Shown: positions 47,348 to 59,629 of the stretch, one piece after another
How positions within the stretch are numbered: the first letter of the stretch is position 1
Layout: each line of letters begins with the position of its first letter
Assembly (NCBI GenBank): GCA_007922225.1
Contig: ML679961.1
Location: 77,490,798-77,554,797 of the forward strand
Reading direction: 5' to 3'
DNA length: 64,000 bases
DNA from: Emydura subglobosa
Lineage: Eukaryota; Chordata; Testudines; Chelidae
Position numbers and translations under genes: made by a program
The notes under the pieces: generated by a model
What the model saw: the letters and a program-made list of their open reading frames with translations, nothing else
What the model was told of the DNA's origin: nothing
The model's database searches: none

Positions 47348-50342
47348 ATCTATCAATTTTACTGAGTTAATTGTGTCCTCCCCAGCCCCACATCTGCCCA
47401 TCAATTAATTATGCACCCCTGGAACCACCCATTAACTTTGCCTCCTTAGAAATGCATCAGTTGCCCTCCTCAGTCCCACATCTGCCCTTGCCCCTTAGTG
47501 CCCCCAGCTTCTCCTGCAGCTCTAAGGTCTCTCCATCCACCCCTATTCCAAGCTGTGGTGAGGCGTTGGGCAGCTGCAGCAGGGTCCTCTTCTCTTTCTT
47601 AGGCCTAGAGGTGAGGATAGTTCCAGGGGTTCTTTATTCCCGATCCCCTTCTAAGGCATGATGTTGCAGGAATAGAGAGTGGCAGTGCGGAGCAGACATT
47701 TTTCACAGGAGGGATGGGAAAGGAGGGATTTCAAGGGCCTGAGCTATTGGGCTCTTTTTGCTCTCTCCTCTCCCTTCCCTTTTGTGAAAATGACATCGGC
47801 TGCTTCCTGTGCCTTCTCTTCTGGGGAGGGGAGAGCTCTGGCGGCTCTGAGTGCCTGTTCTTTCCCAAAAGCCAGGAGGTGGGGCATGCACAAGAGTGTT
47901 TCAGGTCTGGAAATCACAGGAAAGCTGGAGCTCTTGGTCTCAGCATGAGACTGAGCCCAGTTAGGGCCAAAGCTGTGTTAGGAGAGTTGGCAACAGTAGA
48001 ATTGTGTGTTATGGATAACCCTTTGAATTTGGATATGAATTTGTTATAACCCCAGCTAGAGAGCCTTAGTAATTTAGCTCAGGCCATAGCAGCTCATGGT
48101 TTTAGCTCTGAAGTCTCCAACTGAATCCCTGGTGTTTTGGCCAAGGTGGCAGCTGTCATAACTACATTTTCATTACCTAGAGCAATAGCCAACTCTGGGT
48201 ATGGTACAAACGTGTGCATTTCAGACATGACGTGATTTGCAAAAATAATTATTTTTAGTCCTTAGATGCTAATTTTTAAAGCATAAAACTTGTGAATTTA
48301 GCTCAGGAAAGTATCTTATTACCATAGTAAAATATGAAGTCTTATTGTATCTCTCTCTGTTTAAAAGCTAAATCAGGAACAGCCCTTCTTGAATGTGGGT
48401 TGGGGATAGAGAAGAGAAAGTATGGTAGAGAAACAAAAGCCATCTTTTACCTTAGGGTTTCCAAGTGTTACACATCATATGACACTTGTGGATTTGGCAG
48501 CACTATGATGCCTGCCTTCAGCAGTGCTGAGATGTCATGCATCCAGCAGGGCTGCAAGATTTGCTCTATAGTGCCACCTTCTAGCCACTGGGAAACACTG
48601 TGATGTCTGCTTCCAGTCCTGCTTCCAGTCCCTTTCTAGGTTACAGACAAGAAGAGCAGTCCCCAACTGCAGAACTATGACCGCAAGAACGTAGGGAGGA
48701 GAGAGCACACCAGCCCCCACTAGGCAGCTGCCCCAGTGCAGTGCCAGCACTCCCACCCTGGTTCTGTACCATCTACCCAAAGCCCCTCCTCCAACAGCCA
48801 GCTGCCATTGACACCTCTCCATTTCTCCCCCTGCCCAAAATCCCCTTCTTAATCCAACTCACCAACAGAAACCCCAATTCACTCACCAGCCACACTACCT
48901 CCCATTAACCACCCAGCTACATGTACCCACCACCAACCACCTATTCCAGACACTCCAGCCCTGGAAAATCTGTGTGTGGGGGCTCTCCTCCCCCACTAAT
49001 TTCTGGGGAACACTAAGGAGAAATAGATTCCTACTTACATCCATCCACACCTGCTCCCACTGCTCAACATGCTGGGTTGGACAGGAATCAGTGACCCTTT
49101 CATCTGTCACACAGAGACTTAGCACTGTTATCTTTCCTGTGACCTTTTGGAGGCCTTGGCCAGTGCTGGGGGTCCTATGACATCCTTCTGGTCAGTGATT
49201 TATCCAGGAAAGAGTTTTAGTCCAAAACTCACTGGATGAGCACGGGTCTTTTGTTTGTATTTTGGGGGAAACTGGGCCTCTGAGGCCTTACATGGTTTTC
49301 TGCCTAATTTGACAGGGTTTTACAATAGTGAAGAATTAAGACTTAGTGCTTGTCATTAAACTAGACAAAGATCTGCTGAGTTTTGCCATCTCACATCCCA
49401 TCATCCCCAACTATTCAAGCCCAGATATCTCCTGAGCAGAGACCAATCACGCTCTATGCTATGGTGCTCCTGTAGTAGGAGGGCCAAGAGGCCATTCAAC
49501 CTATTTTTATCTGTGATGCTTCACCAGAGTTAAACCCGAATAACCAGGTTTGTGAAGACTAATGTGTTCTTCCCAATATGCTATCTACCACCCTAGCTCC
49601 TTCCCAGAGCCACCATATTTTTAAGAATGTGTCCTACATATAGTTCAGCCAAACTCCCATCGTTAGTAATTGATAACATTTTAATCATTCACTTAATGAT
49701 GATCCAAAGTGGGACTTGTAGAAATCTATTTTTGACATTTAATGGTCACTCTTTACCTTGAATTCACATGGGGACTTAAAGAACATGACTTTTTCCACCT
49801 TCATGCAGATGGTCACTGCTACTACCATGAACATCTCAAAGTTTTCCTATGGGTGTGAAATACTCAGCTGCCTTCTAACAAACTAAAATATAAATTCTAT
49901 ATAGAAAGAGAAGGATCTATGTCATTCAGAACATCAAAGTAATAGTCCTGACTTACATTAATAAAATACTAACTATGGGAAGGAGGGGGGGATTTGGTTG
50001 GCAGTGTATTTTCTCCTTCCATATCAGTAAAATGAAATCAGGATTGAGATTAAGTGGCTCAGAACTGTCCATGCCAGAAATAATTATTTGCAACAAGAAT
50101 CCTTCATTGTCACACATTTCATTATCTCTTCCATCTGATTGGAATCCGAGGCTAGCTTCCATTTTTTTGAAAGAAAAATTAAATTGATCTACAATAGTAA
50201 CTTGTACTCAGTCATACAATAAATACGGTAGTATCTATACCTCTTATTAAAGTTCCATCTGTCTCTTCACACAGCCTGTTCTTATATGAAGAGTAAAGAC
50301 CATGAATCATATTCTGCTGTACATGCACTGATGTACATATTA

Positions 50343-51623
50343 TTACTCCTGGGAGAATTCTGTGCCACTGTGCACATGCAGTATTCATGTCCCCCACAGA
50401 TGTCTTTGCTTCCTTGCAGAAAAATTACTTTCTGAGGGGAAGCAAATGGAAGCCAAAAGCGCAGTCATGTGCCCCTTTCCAGCAGCATGGGCATATTGGC
50501 CCATATACAGCCAGGGGTGAGGTAAACCACCCTGCGGGGGGTGGGGATAGGGATGCCCCAGCTGGTGACTTCTGCCTTGGGCTGGGCTCAGCTGCTAGTC
50601 TTGACCGGGCAGGATGGGACTCCCTCTGCAAGGAGTGGGCGGGTCCAGGTCAGACCCACTCCCAGAAACCTCCCCTGGCTGCTGGAAGTGCCACACTCCC
50701 TGCCCCTTGCTTTCTGCCCCCATTGCTTCTCAGCCATAGGGAGACAGTTCACTGTAAGGGGAGATGCTTCCTATCTGCCCAACCCCCAAGCATGCAGACC
50801 CCCAATATCCAGACCCCCTGGCTAAGCCTCACTCCCCTGTACCCGGAACCTCCCCTGCATCCGGACCTCGGCCGAGACCCCCTACCTCTGCAACCAGATT
50901 ACATCCTGCTGAACTCTAACCCTGACCCTCTCCCTACCGAGCCTCACCCCCTACATCCAGAGCCCCCTGCACCCAGACCCCTCCTCCACCAACCCCTGTC
51001 CCTTTGCAGCCGGAGCCTCTATCCATGAACCCAGGGCACCCCTCCTCACTAAGCTCCCATGCTTAACCCCGCACCACCCCTATGAGCCCCTGCATGCAGA
51101 CCCTCATCCTTCTGAGCCCCCCACATCCAGGCCCCCCACTTAACCTTAACCACCTTCACCTGGACCCCCCAGCAAGCCTTTGTGGATCCAATCCATCCCA
51201 CAACAGGACCCCCTACTATGCTGCCCACACACAGATTGCTCCACACAGAACCCTCTCAATCCCACCACATTAAACCCTTCTGCATTTGGATCCTGCTGGA
51301 CTGCACTTGCCTGTCCGCACCTGGTACGCCTAGTGTGAAGGGGCAGGGCCCCGGGGTGTTTCTGGGGCAGGCCTGGCCCTTGCGCTGTGTCAGGATCGGG
51401 TGCATCTCACTGCCGAGACCATGCCCTCGGAGGTGATGGGAGGCTGCAGGGTGATGTCCCACATCTGTGCAGCCAGTGCTCTATGTTCCCACTGCTGTGC
51501 TGGAGCCGCCAAATGTATTTATTGACAAATTAAAGTTGCAAAATTTTAAAATATTATGTGCAGAATTTGTATGTTTTGGGGGCAGAATTTTTAGTTTTTT
51601 GATACAGAATTCCCTCAGGAGTA
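50343..51623. mobile_element. DNA transposon-like element with TACTCCTG...CAGGAGTA ends and C-rich core
   Basis: The left end TTACTCCTGGGAGAATTCTG and right end CAGAATTCCCTCAGGAGTA are inverse repeats. Flanks ACATATTA (50335-50342) and ACATATGG (51624-51631) match at 6 of 8, consistent with an old 8-bp duplication. The core (50780-51270) is an array of loose CCCCC-rich units such as ATGCAGACCCCC, CACCCAGACCCC and CATCCAGAGCCCCC. The long open frame here (50387-51028) is an artefact of that stop-poor array. Confidence 0.7.
50780..51270. repeat. C-rich degenerate tandem array
   Basis: About twenty units of roughly 15-25 bp follow (C)ATGCAGACCCCC or CACCCAGAGCCCCC, with variable spacing. It forms the core of the element at 50343-51623. 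Confidence 0.65.
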
Positions 51624-52159
51624 ACATATGGAGCTTTCCATGATCCTCTCTGGTGTTGTTCTAGATTTTCATCAGTGTAACTAGGAGCAGAATTTACCCC
51701 CATGTTTTATAAGATGTGAGGTAGTAACTCAGATGCAGATCTGTGCCTCTTGGCTGTTGAGTTAGTCACATAATATTGAATATTTCTTATTGTAGGAATT
51801 GTAAATATCTTTTCCCAGCTGTATATAATGTTTCTGAGGTTTGTATGAGTATATATTCATATGCTGTAACTATTTCCAAGAGCAAATGGGATATATCAGC
51901 ATAGATTGTTCAGTTTTTTCTTTATGAATGGTCCACAAAAATTATACTGAGTTTCTTCTGTGAATATCTTTAAAAAACAAGTCTGGTTTTGTAATTTTTC
52001 CTCCCTTTTAAACACAGACCTGGGATTATTTATGCACACAAAATGTCTATGGCTTTTAGGAATATTTTTTAAAAATGGATTGAAATTCAGTCAGATCTCT
52101 AATTGTAAATTATATATAGCCTGAGTAAAAATTCATACATATTCATTAACTTCAGTAGA

Positions 52160-52260
52160 AGATGAGGGCCCTAAACCCAGATCCTGCAAACAGTTAGGTA
52201 CTATTCATGTATATAGATAAAGTCATACAGATGCTTAAATGTTTGCATTAGGGACCCTGT
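52160..52260. repeat. Amniote repeat copy ('GATCCTGCAAACA' type)
   Basis: It reads AACCCAGATCCTGCAAACAG, TCATACAGATGCTTAAATGT and TTGCATTAGGGACC. This is an inverted-repeat-like order related to 53205-53330. Confidence 0.45.
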
Positions 52261-52534
52261 ATAGATTCAGGGGGTGCTCTGGGATCCAGGTGCTGGAATG
52301 TGGGCTAAATTTGTACTTATTTTATTTATTTATTTATTTTTTAGGATGACATTTGAAATGTGCATTCTGTAAGATCTATGTTTCTAAACTGTCAAGTATT
52401 TTTGTTTTAATAAACATTAATAGGGAATATCACAAATAGCTACTATTGCATTATTGCCTTAAATTTAGGTAAACATTAATACCATGTATAATTATATCGA
52501 TATTCTCAGATGTGACAACTAGATTTCCTGTTAG

Positions 52535-53164
52535 CAGGCCTGCTGACAGGAATTCCAGGCCCAGGGGCAGAACAGTCCTACCCTGCCCTTTCTGCCTGCA
52601 GCCTTGCGCACAGTCTACCTCAGGCCCCACTCCCTCACCTGCTCGGCCCACTTGCCACTGCATCCCTCCCCGCCACATTGCTTGGTCCCCCCTCTTCTCT
52701 TCCACAATCCCCTTCCACCAGGGGAGAGCAGCAGCTGGAGGGGCTGAGTGTGGGGGGAGGAGAGGAGAAACGCACACACTGAGTGCCCATGGATAGGAGG
52801 AGGGATGTGGCGAGCAACAGTAGGGAGGCGGGAGGGAGGAAAGGAGAGACACACAGCAAACGACAGCGGGCAGGGCGGGAGGGGGGCTGAGTGGGGAATG
52901 GGACATGGCTGTGGGGAGGTCAAGCGGGGAACAGGGGGTGTGGAAGAAAGGAGGGGGGCTAAGCGGGGCGGTGGGCTGGTGGGGAGGGACAAAGTAATGA
53001 GCAGGGCTGAGTTGGAGCCGGAGTGGAGTCTGGGCGGAAGAGGCAAGATGATGGGCTAGCCTTCCCAATGGGAAGCGTTCACCCCGTCCTTGGCTTGGGC
53101 CTATTTTAATATCACCAGGCCCCTGTGCAATTGCCCTCTTTGTCCTGCCCCATTGGCAGGCCTG
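52535..53164. mobile_element. hAT-type non-autonomous element with CAGGCCTG ends
   Basis: Both ends carry CAGGCCTGC or its inverse (left CAGGCCTGCTGACAGGAATT; right CCCCATTGGCAGGCCTG). A perfect 8-bp duplication CCTGTTAG flanks the element (52527-52534 and 53165-53172). The 630-bp interior is GC-rich and purine-biased on the plus strand. Its long minus-strand open frame (53200-52451) reads low-complexity Pro/Ser and is not a gene. Confidence 0.88.
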
Positions 53165-53204
53165 CCTGTTAGTATTAAAGAAGAAAGCACTACATTTCAT
53201 GCCA

Positions 53205-53330
53205 TTCTTGGGTTTGATTTTTTATGCCACTTACATCCATGTAAATCAAGTGCAAATTCACCTCCACTGAAGTCCAGTAGAACTGCACTTGTGCAAAATG
53301 CAGTTGCAATCAGAATCAGGCTCTCTAGTT
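53205..53330. repeat. Amniote repeat copy (inverted-repeat type)
   Basis: It reads TGGGTTTGATTTTTTATGCC, CCTCCACTGAAGTCCAGTAG, TGCAAAATGCAGTTGC and CAGAATCAGGCTCTCTAG. The outer parts are imperfect inverses of each other. Confidence 0.4.
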
Positions 53331-53896
53331 TTAAAGCTTCATTGTTCCTCACAAGGCGCTGTGTGTGATCAAATTAATTGTCTATTTTAAGTATTTGGCA
53401 TTGGTTTTGCAATTTTTCTTTAAAATGAGTACACAATCTTGTATTAATTTTCTGTTCTATGGAATATTAGGCTTCTTATTATAGAGGGGTATTAAATGTA
53501 CAGTGATTGATCTGAGCTTCTTTAAACATTTTACTTGGAAAAATATTTTAGGTTTATTTTAATTATTGTAATTCATTTCCTCTAAATGTTTGGTAACATT
53601 TAGTGTATTTACACTGTTGTTCTGCAGTCCTCTGTCACAGTCTTTGCTAAGAGATAAAAGCTATTTCAAGATTATCACCTATGCAAAGTAAATCTTTTCT
53701 TCCTGTTAGAAGGTCATTCACTCCCCAATGTCATTTTCTTCCACTGTGAAAATCAGCAGAGTGTTTCAAAAGGTACCCTCATTGTGTATACTAGCTTTGG
53801 GATATGCGAATATTCATTATTTGCTCACACCATGAAGTTCATATTACTTGACCTAGTTTCCAAGTCTCTGGAGTTAACCATTAAATAAATTATTGT

Positions 53897-54095
53897 GTTC
53901 TTTGAGTTATCGTCCCCACAGGTGCTCCACACAGGGTATGTGCGGGTAGCAATGCAGTCTTGATTAGAGATTTTTGTCACTAATGGCCGTGGGTCTGCAC
54001 CTGTGCCCTACACTTAATGTTCCCGTACCAGGCTATATAGAGAGGGGGAGACCTGCAGCCACTCCAGTTCCTTCTCAGCTGCCCATGGCGTTTCA
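53897..54095. repeat. DIRS-3 left inverted terminal repeat
   Basis: It contains GATTAGAGATTTTTGTCAC, GTCTGCACCTGTGCCCTAC and CTATATAGAGAGGGGGAG (a TATA-like promoter position) and ends near CCACTCCAGTTCCTTCTCAG. Its inverse complement is recognisable at 60438-60594. Confidence 0.75.
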
Positions 54096-54608
54096 GTGTC
54101 CACCACACAGCTCACACTCATCCCTTATTTTATTTCTTTTGTATTTCTGTTGTTGTAGTGTATTTTGTTTGTTATAGCACAGTTTGTCCTTTTGGCGGGG
54201 TCTCCCCTTTATTTTCACAGTTGGGGCCTACTTTGGCCTCTGTCTGTGGACTCTCCTGGATTATGCCAAAGATCTTGGGCTTCACACACAGCTAGACCTG
54301 CCACATGTCCTTCCCCCTCATGACAGGCATTTCACCTGCCTTCTCTGCCTGAGTCTTGGTCTACACTGCAGAGTTAGGTCGATGTAAGGCAGCTTAGGGC
54401 AACCTAATTATGTTAGTGTCTACACTAGAATGTTGCTTCTGCTACACCAACATAATAACTCAAACTCCATGAGAGGCATAGCCCTTATGTCAGTGTAGTC
54501 CGGGTAGATACTGCGTTCCATTCTTTGGCTGTTGGCTGTCATTCTTGTCAGTGTTATGGCTGCTACTCTCTCTCTGCTCCCCAGCCCCCTGCACACAGCT
54601 GGAGCCAT

Positions 54609-54772
54609 GAAATTGACAAGAATATCAATTTCACTGCTGGTATACTCCCTGCTGTGAAATTGAGTCTGGCACCCTGCCGCAGCTGCCCCCCCCCGCCCCC
54701 CCGGGTGACAGCCAAGCTCAATTTCATAGCACCAAGCCTACCAGCAGTGAAACTGATATTCTTTTCAATTTC
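54609..54772. repeat. 32-bp inverted-repeat pair
   Basis: The arms at 54609-54640 and 54741-54772 are inverse complements at 30 of 32 positions (core GAATATCAATTTCACTGCTG). They enclose about 100 bp of C-rich sequence. Related GAAATTGACAAG motifs recur near 54822, 55484 and 55514. Confidence 0.75.
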
Positions 54773-55072
54773 ACAGCTCTGCTGTGAGCCCACCTTACTG
54801 CCTCTGGGCAAGAGGCAGCCTTGAAATTGACAAGAACCCTACACTGGGCTCAGAGCTGGGGCCCTTACCCTGGGGCGGGTGGGGGGCTCCAGCTGTGAGC
54901 CCATGTGGCTGTCAGAGCCCCCCAGTGTCCCACTTCACTTGGTGCAAATGCTCCTGATGAGGACGTGCACCACCAGCAGAAGGAGGGGAGTGTGGATACC
55001 AACAGCTGATTGAATTACTGTGGTGTGGGTAGATCAACCTAAATTAGGTAGACTTAATTTTGTAGTGTAGAC

Positions 55073-55977
55073 CAGTGTTTCTCAAACTTTTAAGTAGCAA
55101 GTACCCCCTAACTTCTGAAAATTTGAATACGTACCCCAACACTCAATTTTCCATGGGATTTTATATTTACAGACTAATGTGAGTCATATGTTGGAAGAAG
55201 GGCTGAGTATATAAGGCCGTGATATGACTGTCAGATCTAGTGTGGGTAGGGTTACCACCTTTACACCAGGGGTGCACAGCTCAAGTATGTACCTGGACTA
55301 GAGGTGATATTGGCCAAAGCTAGGAGGCTTTGAGCACCATGCCAATGCTGGGGAATATAAAGCATTGCACCAAATTGTTTGCCATAGATTTGAGAGGAGG
55401 AAGGGGGTGAGAGAGAGACAGGGAAGGAGGGCGTGAGAGAGACAGGAAAAGAGGGTAACTGGTAAAATCTGGGGCTGTCATAGTTGTCAATTTCATTGCT
55501 CAGCTAGATCAGTGAAATTGACAAGTTTTCTGGACACTGGGCTTTGAGCCAGGGAGGGGACAAGACACTGGGCAAGTTGCAGGCAGTTACTGCCTGGCTG
55601 CCAGCCCGGGAGGTGGGCGACTGCCACCTTGTCCGAGCTGGGGCAGAGGAGGTTTCCACGCCAGCTAGGAACCAGGGATGTGGGCAGGTGGCTGCTGCCC
55701 GTCTTCAAGCAAGGGCCCTGGAAGCTGTCCCTTGGCTCAGAGCTGGGGCATGGGTGGCTGTCACCCAGCTGCGAGACCAGCTCATGAGATGCAGGAGGCT
55801 GTCACTGGGCTCCCACCTGGGAGCTGGGACCCAGCAGGAAGTGGGGGCTGCTGCCCACCTCCCCCAAGAGCCGACAGCTGCCACCCACCTCCTCTTCACT
55901 CTATTTTTCCCCGGGCACCTCCTGCCTGTGTCTCACGTACCCACAGGGGTACACGTACCACAGGTTGAGAAACTATG
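55073..55977. mobile_element. hAT non-autonomous element (CAGTGTTTCTCAAAC type), nested
   Basis: The left end is CAGTGTTTCTCAAACTTTTA and the right end is CAGGTTGAGAAACTATG. A perfect 8-bp duplication GTGTAGAC lies at 55065-55072 and 55978-55985; the duplicated bases are part of the host element's terminal repeat. The interior is GC-rich with degenerate units such as GAGCTGGGGCA(G/T) and GTGGCTG(C/T)(T/C)(G/A)CCC. It has no transposase. Confidence 0.92.
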
Positions 55978-55993
55978 GTGTAGACAAGCCCTT

Positions 55994-57950
55994 AGAGAAT
56001 CTCACATCCCCACTAAGTGCAAGGTCTGCTCTGGCTTCAGAAGCAGATTCAGAAAGCAGAGGGAGGAGAGATTGAACTGCTTCTTATGGAGTGTTCCCTG
56101 AGACTAGCGGGGTCTGAGATCCCCACCAAATGTTGGCCTCAGCAGCTCAGAATGCTCTGGTGACTGTGTCAGCCTTGGCTCAGGTAAGCAAAGAACATGG
56201 AGGAGTCTCTGGAGTCTTCGAAACCCTCTAATACGAAGAGACCCTGTTTCCTGGAGAGGGAGCCCAAGAGAAGGGGAAAGGGAACAAGGAGGATGCACAG
56301 CCCAGTGCAGGTACAGTGTTGAGGCTCCTACCTCCTCTGATACTGATACTGGTACCACCCAAAAATACTTCCAACTCCAAGAAGTCTACCAGCAAGCAAG
56401 TGTTGGTACTGGAATTGGATCCTTCTAAATGCATGGACTCATTGAAGAGCAAGGACTTGGACTGTCCTCTGTACTGTCCTCATTGTGTCATGGCAAATAA
56501 CGCACAGATTTCTCATCAGTACCCTCTCCAGCACTGCTCAATATGCTTACTCCCAAGGAACAATACCCAGAGTCACCAGCAGCATTCAGGTTCCTCTCCT
56601 GTGCAGATCTTCATATTCTGGAAAAACATGAATCCCTTTTGCTGATAGTTTTCCTGTCAATACCAACATTCCCGCTGGAGCCAGCCTATTCTCTGGTGCT
56701 ACCATCCCATCTCATTTGCTGATACCAAAGTGGATACCACTCCTCTGCCTCTGGAACCAACATCTGTAGCTCCTACACTAGGCACAGGAAATGATGTTTC
56801 CTTTGACTCTAATGCGTCAGTTCAAGATTCCACCACCGTTCTGTACCAAACTCCCTGCCTTGAGGTACATCTTGAGGATGAGACCCCCCCCCTCAGTAGA
56901 CATCTGCTTCATCAACCCTGGCAAGAGCACCCTTGGGTCCTACCCCTTTTGGTTATGCCCCATCACAGTGGAATTTCTGGAATCCTTAGGTCCCCTATGG
57001 CAAACAGTTCTACAGGATGCTGTTGTGTAAGGGAGCCAGTAGCCACCGATGGTTCATGCCCCTCTTCCTTAGGAATAACCTCCAGAAGAGCAAGAACTAG
57101 GTGTAGAGGAGTCACCACCATCCAATAAATCCTCCTCCTCACCAGATGAGGCAGTTGTGTGCCCTTTGCCATCCTTCACAGATGACGTCAAGGCCATTCA
57201 GGATTGCAGAGGCCTTGCAGATTCCGTTGGAGGAAATACAAGAACCTCAGCACTCCTCGCTGGACATCCTCTAGACTTCTCCTCAAGCCACAGTGAATTA
57301 CCTATTAATGATGCATTATTGTCACTAGCCGACATGGTGTGACAACCACAAGCGAACTTCCCACCCACTTGTAAATGGGCGACCCTTAACTCTTTGGTGG
57401 TCAGTTCTGTCAAAGAAAGAAATGGACGGTAATGGATCAACCTTCTCCAACAAGTAGCTTAGGTGCCTGAACCTTTTCAGTTATAAGAGCTATTCTTCAG
57501 CCACTCTACAATTCCCAGTTATTAACTATCAGGCCTTGATGACAAAATATGACATCACAAATTACTCCAGAGTCTCTCATTTTATTGATCATTTTCCTGA
57601 AGACCAGAGGGAGACATTTCAAGCTCTCATCACAGAAGGCCACATGATTGCTTAGGCTTTAATTCTGGGTTCACTTGAGGCAGAGGATACAGCTGCTATA
57701 GTCATGTGTTGTTTCATGGCTGCAATCCTCTGGCCTGTCCAGGGCAGTACAGAATACCATGGAGGACCTTCCATTTGAAGGGTTAAGCTCTTCAGTGTTG
57801 CCATGGATGGATCCCTTCACTCTCTCAAAGACAGGGCAACTTTGCAATCTCTTCCTATCTATATATCTGCAACAAAGAGAAAATACAGTAAGTCACAGAC
57901 AGCTTAGCAGCTTCCTCTTCTCCATTACCAATCCTCCATGAGGTGGACTG
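55994..57950 (+). pseudogene. DIRS-3 gag remnant
   Basis: Readable blocks: a zinc-knuckle-like ESHIPTKCKVCSGFRSRFRK (completing CLLCLS across the inserted element), Ser/Pro-rich central frames (56316-56645, 56730-57128), and the conserved C-terminal part near 57715-57850 (AAILWPVQGSTEYHGGPSI in one frame; MEDLPFEGLSSSVLPWMD in the next). The block matches the equivalent parts of DIRS-1 and DIRS-2. Several frameshifts and stops occur. Confidence 0.6.
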
Positions 57951-58139
57951 AAACACCCAGAAACAGGTCAGATGTCCTCCGATGACATCACCATCAATGG
58001 CTTCTTCTAAGTGACCGTTTTTGATGCATTGGTTGAGGGTTGCAAATCATGCCCTTTCCTGGATCTTTTGCTGCACAATCCGTCCTTCATCAATATTATG
58101 GAGTGTGCCTCTCCCATTTCCTTCTTCCTGGGAGCTCAT

Positions 58140-58460
58140 TGCCTCTGACAAATGAAACCTAGAGGTAGTTTCAATGGGCTATTTCATCCAGTTCAGCTCC
58201 CTCTATCCTTCTCACACCCATTCCACACTCTTCTTCAGGTACCCTTCTCAGAAGTGTTTCTTACAGCAGGAGATACAGTCTCTCCTGCTCCTAGGGACAG
58301 TCACACTCATTCCACAGGACTTCATTGGAAAAGGGTTCTACTTTCTGGTCCCCAAGAAGAAAGGAGGGTGGAGGCCCTATCCCTGTTCCAGACTCTGGGT
58401 CTCTAACTCAGCATGGCACAATTTGCTCTCACACCTGTACAATTAATAGACTCTGAGCAA
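58140..58460 (+). pseudogene. DIRS-3 reverse transcriptase, N-terminal remnant
   Basis: One frame reads TLIPQDFIGKGFYFLVPKKK and GGWRPYPCSRLWVSN. This is the start of the DIRS RT (F-L-V-P-K-K-x-G-G-x-R-P block). The catalytic blocks present in DIRS-1 and DIRS-2 are not seen between here and the RNase H part, so an internal deletion removed the core of RT. Confidence 0.65.
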
Positions 58461-58499
58461 CTCTGGACTCCACATCTGCGAGTGAGTACTTGCCCATGC

Positions 58500-58920
58500 A
58501 CAGGTTTGCTACAATGTCCAACTTCATTTCCACACTGTATAGAGCCCTCAAACCACAGCAAGGACATGCCTTCAACTCCTGGGCCACATGGCAGCCTGTA
58601 CATTCATAACACCCCTAGGAAGGCTATGCTCTCGGTGTCTCCAAGCCTGACTCATATCTGTCTACATTCCGAACAAGCACAAGTCCAAACTATGGCTAAA
58701 CCTTGGAGGATTCTCAAGTCCCACGACTGGAGGAAGGATCCTCAAAAGGTCTATGTGAGAGTTCTGGTTTTGAGTCCTTCCCCCCAAAATATCAGCACAG
58801 ATCCCTCTCTGTTAGGTTGGGGCACTCATTTCCAAGACTTAACAGCTCAAAGCAAATGGACCCCTCAGAAGCTGTTATTCCTCCATACCAGCATTCTTGA
58901 TCTCAGAGCAGTCTGATCAC
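58500..58920 (+). pseudogene. DIRS-3 RNase H remnant
   Basis: Frames at 58500-58916 give MSNFISTLYRALKPQQGHAF, WRKDPQKVYVRVLVLSPSPQ and DPSLLGWGTHFQDLTAQSKW, then TPQKLLFLHTSILDLRAV. The DPSLLGWGTHFQ and LHTSILDLRAV blocks match the RNase H segment of DIRS-2 (DVSDMGWGAYLGD and LHINVRELRVV). Confidence 0.65.
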
Positions 58921-59629
58921 TTGCCATCATTTCCCACCCAGCATCAGAGGTCACTGCCAAAATAATGCTGGGCAATAGGGCGGTAATGTATTATATACAT
59001 CACCACTGGGAAGCAAGATCTTAATCCTTTATGCACAGAGTCCATAAAACTATGGAATTGGTGCATATCTCACCTCAGAGAAATCTCAACAGTTTACCTA
59101 CTGAGGTTACAGAACATTGCAGCAGACTCCCTGAGCAGGACTTTCCATGAAGACCACATGTGACATTTGAACAACACAGCATTTAAGGAAATTTGTCTCA
59201 CCAGGGGCTCCTTGAAGATAGATCTCTTTGTAACACTGTTCAATAGACAGTGCTAGCACTTCTGCTTGAGGAGAAGGCATGGTTGCAACTCACTGGGAAA
59301 TGCCCCCATTGCCTTTGTTCTTATGTCTGGCTGTCTGCTTACTCCCTGGCACCATTGCTCCTCAAGTTCCTGAACAAACTGAAATAGGAGAGATGGGTGT
59401 CCATCCTTATAGCACTATCATGGCCAAAATTGGTCTGGTTCCCAGATCTACTTTGCCAGTCCCTTTGCCTTCCTTTGACAGCATACTTTCTGACTCAGGA
59501 ATTAGGCACCAAGACTCACCCCAGTATTTTGTCTTTGTGCCTAAAGGCCTGGCTCCTTGATGACACTCTGGCATAAACTGGGATTGATCTCTTGATGTCC
59601 AGACAATGATCCTGGAAAGCAAAAAACTT

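Larger units (their letters stand above)
54355..55993. mobile_element. GTCTACAC-type DNA element inserted in DIRS-3 gag, itself carrying a nested hAT
   Basis: The left end (GTCTTGGTCTACACTGCAGA, then GTTAGGTCGATGTAAG) and the right end (ATTAGGTAGACTTAATTTTG, TAGTGTAGAC, then AAGCCCTTA after the nested hAT) are imperfect inverted repeats. The DIRS gag reading resumes right after it: CLLCLS before, ESHIPTKCKVCSGF after. The hAT at 55073-55977 splits its right terminal repeat. The interior includes a palindromic pair (54609-54640 and 54741-54772). Confidence 0.7.

Noticed and set aside
50387..51028. A 213-codon open frame on the plus strand
   Set aside because: It lies within the C-rich array of a DNA element. 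The Pro-rich reading is low complexity, starts inside the element and has no domain or splice context.
52451..53200. A 249-codon open frame on the minus strand
   Set aside because: It spans a hAT non-autonomous element and reads Pro/Ser low complexity on its GC-rich core; overlapping frames are open for the same reason.
55544..56101. A 185-codon frame on the plus strand
   Set aside because: It crosses the right border of the nested hAT and the outer element into DIRS gag; only its last part (ESHIPTKCKVCSGF) is real gag-derived sequence.
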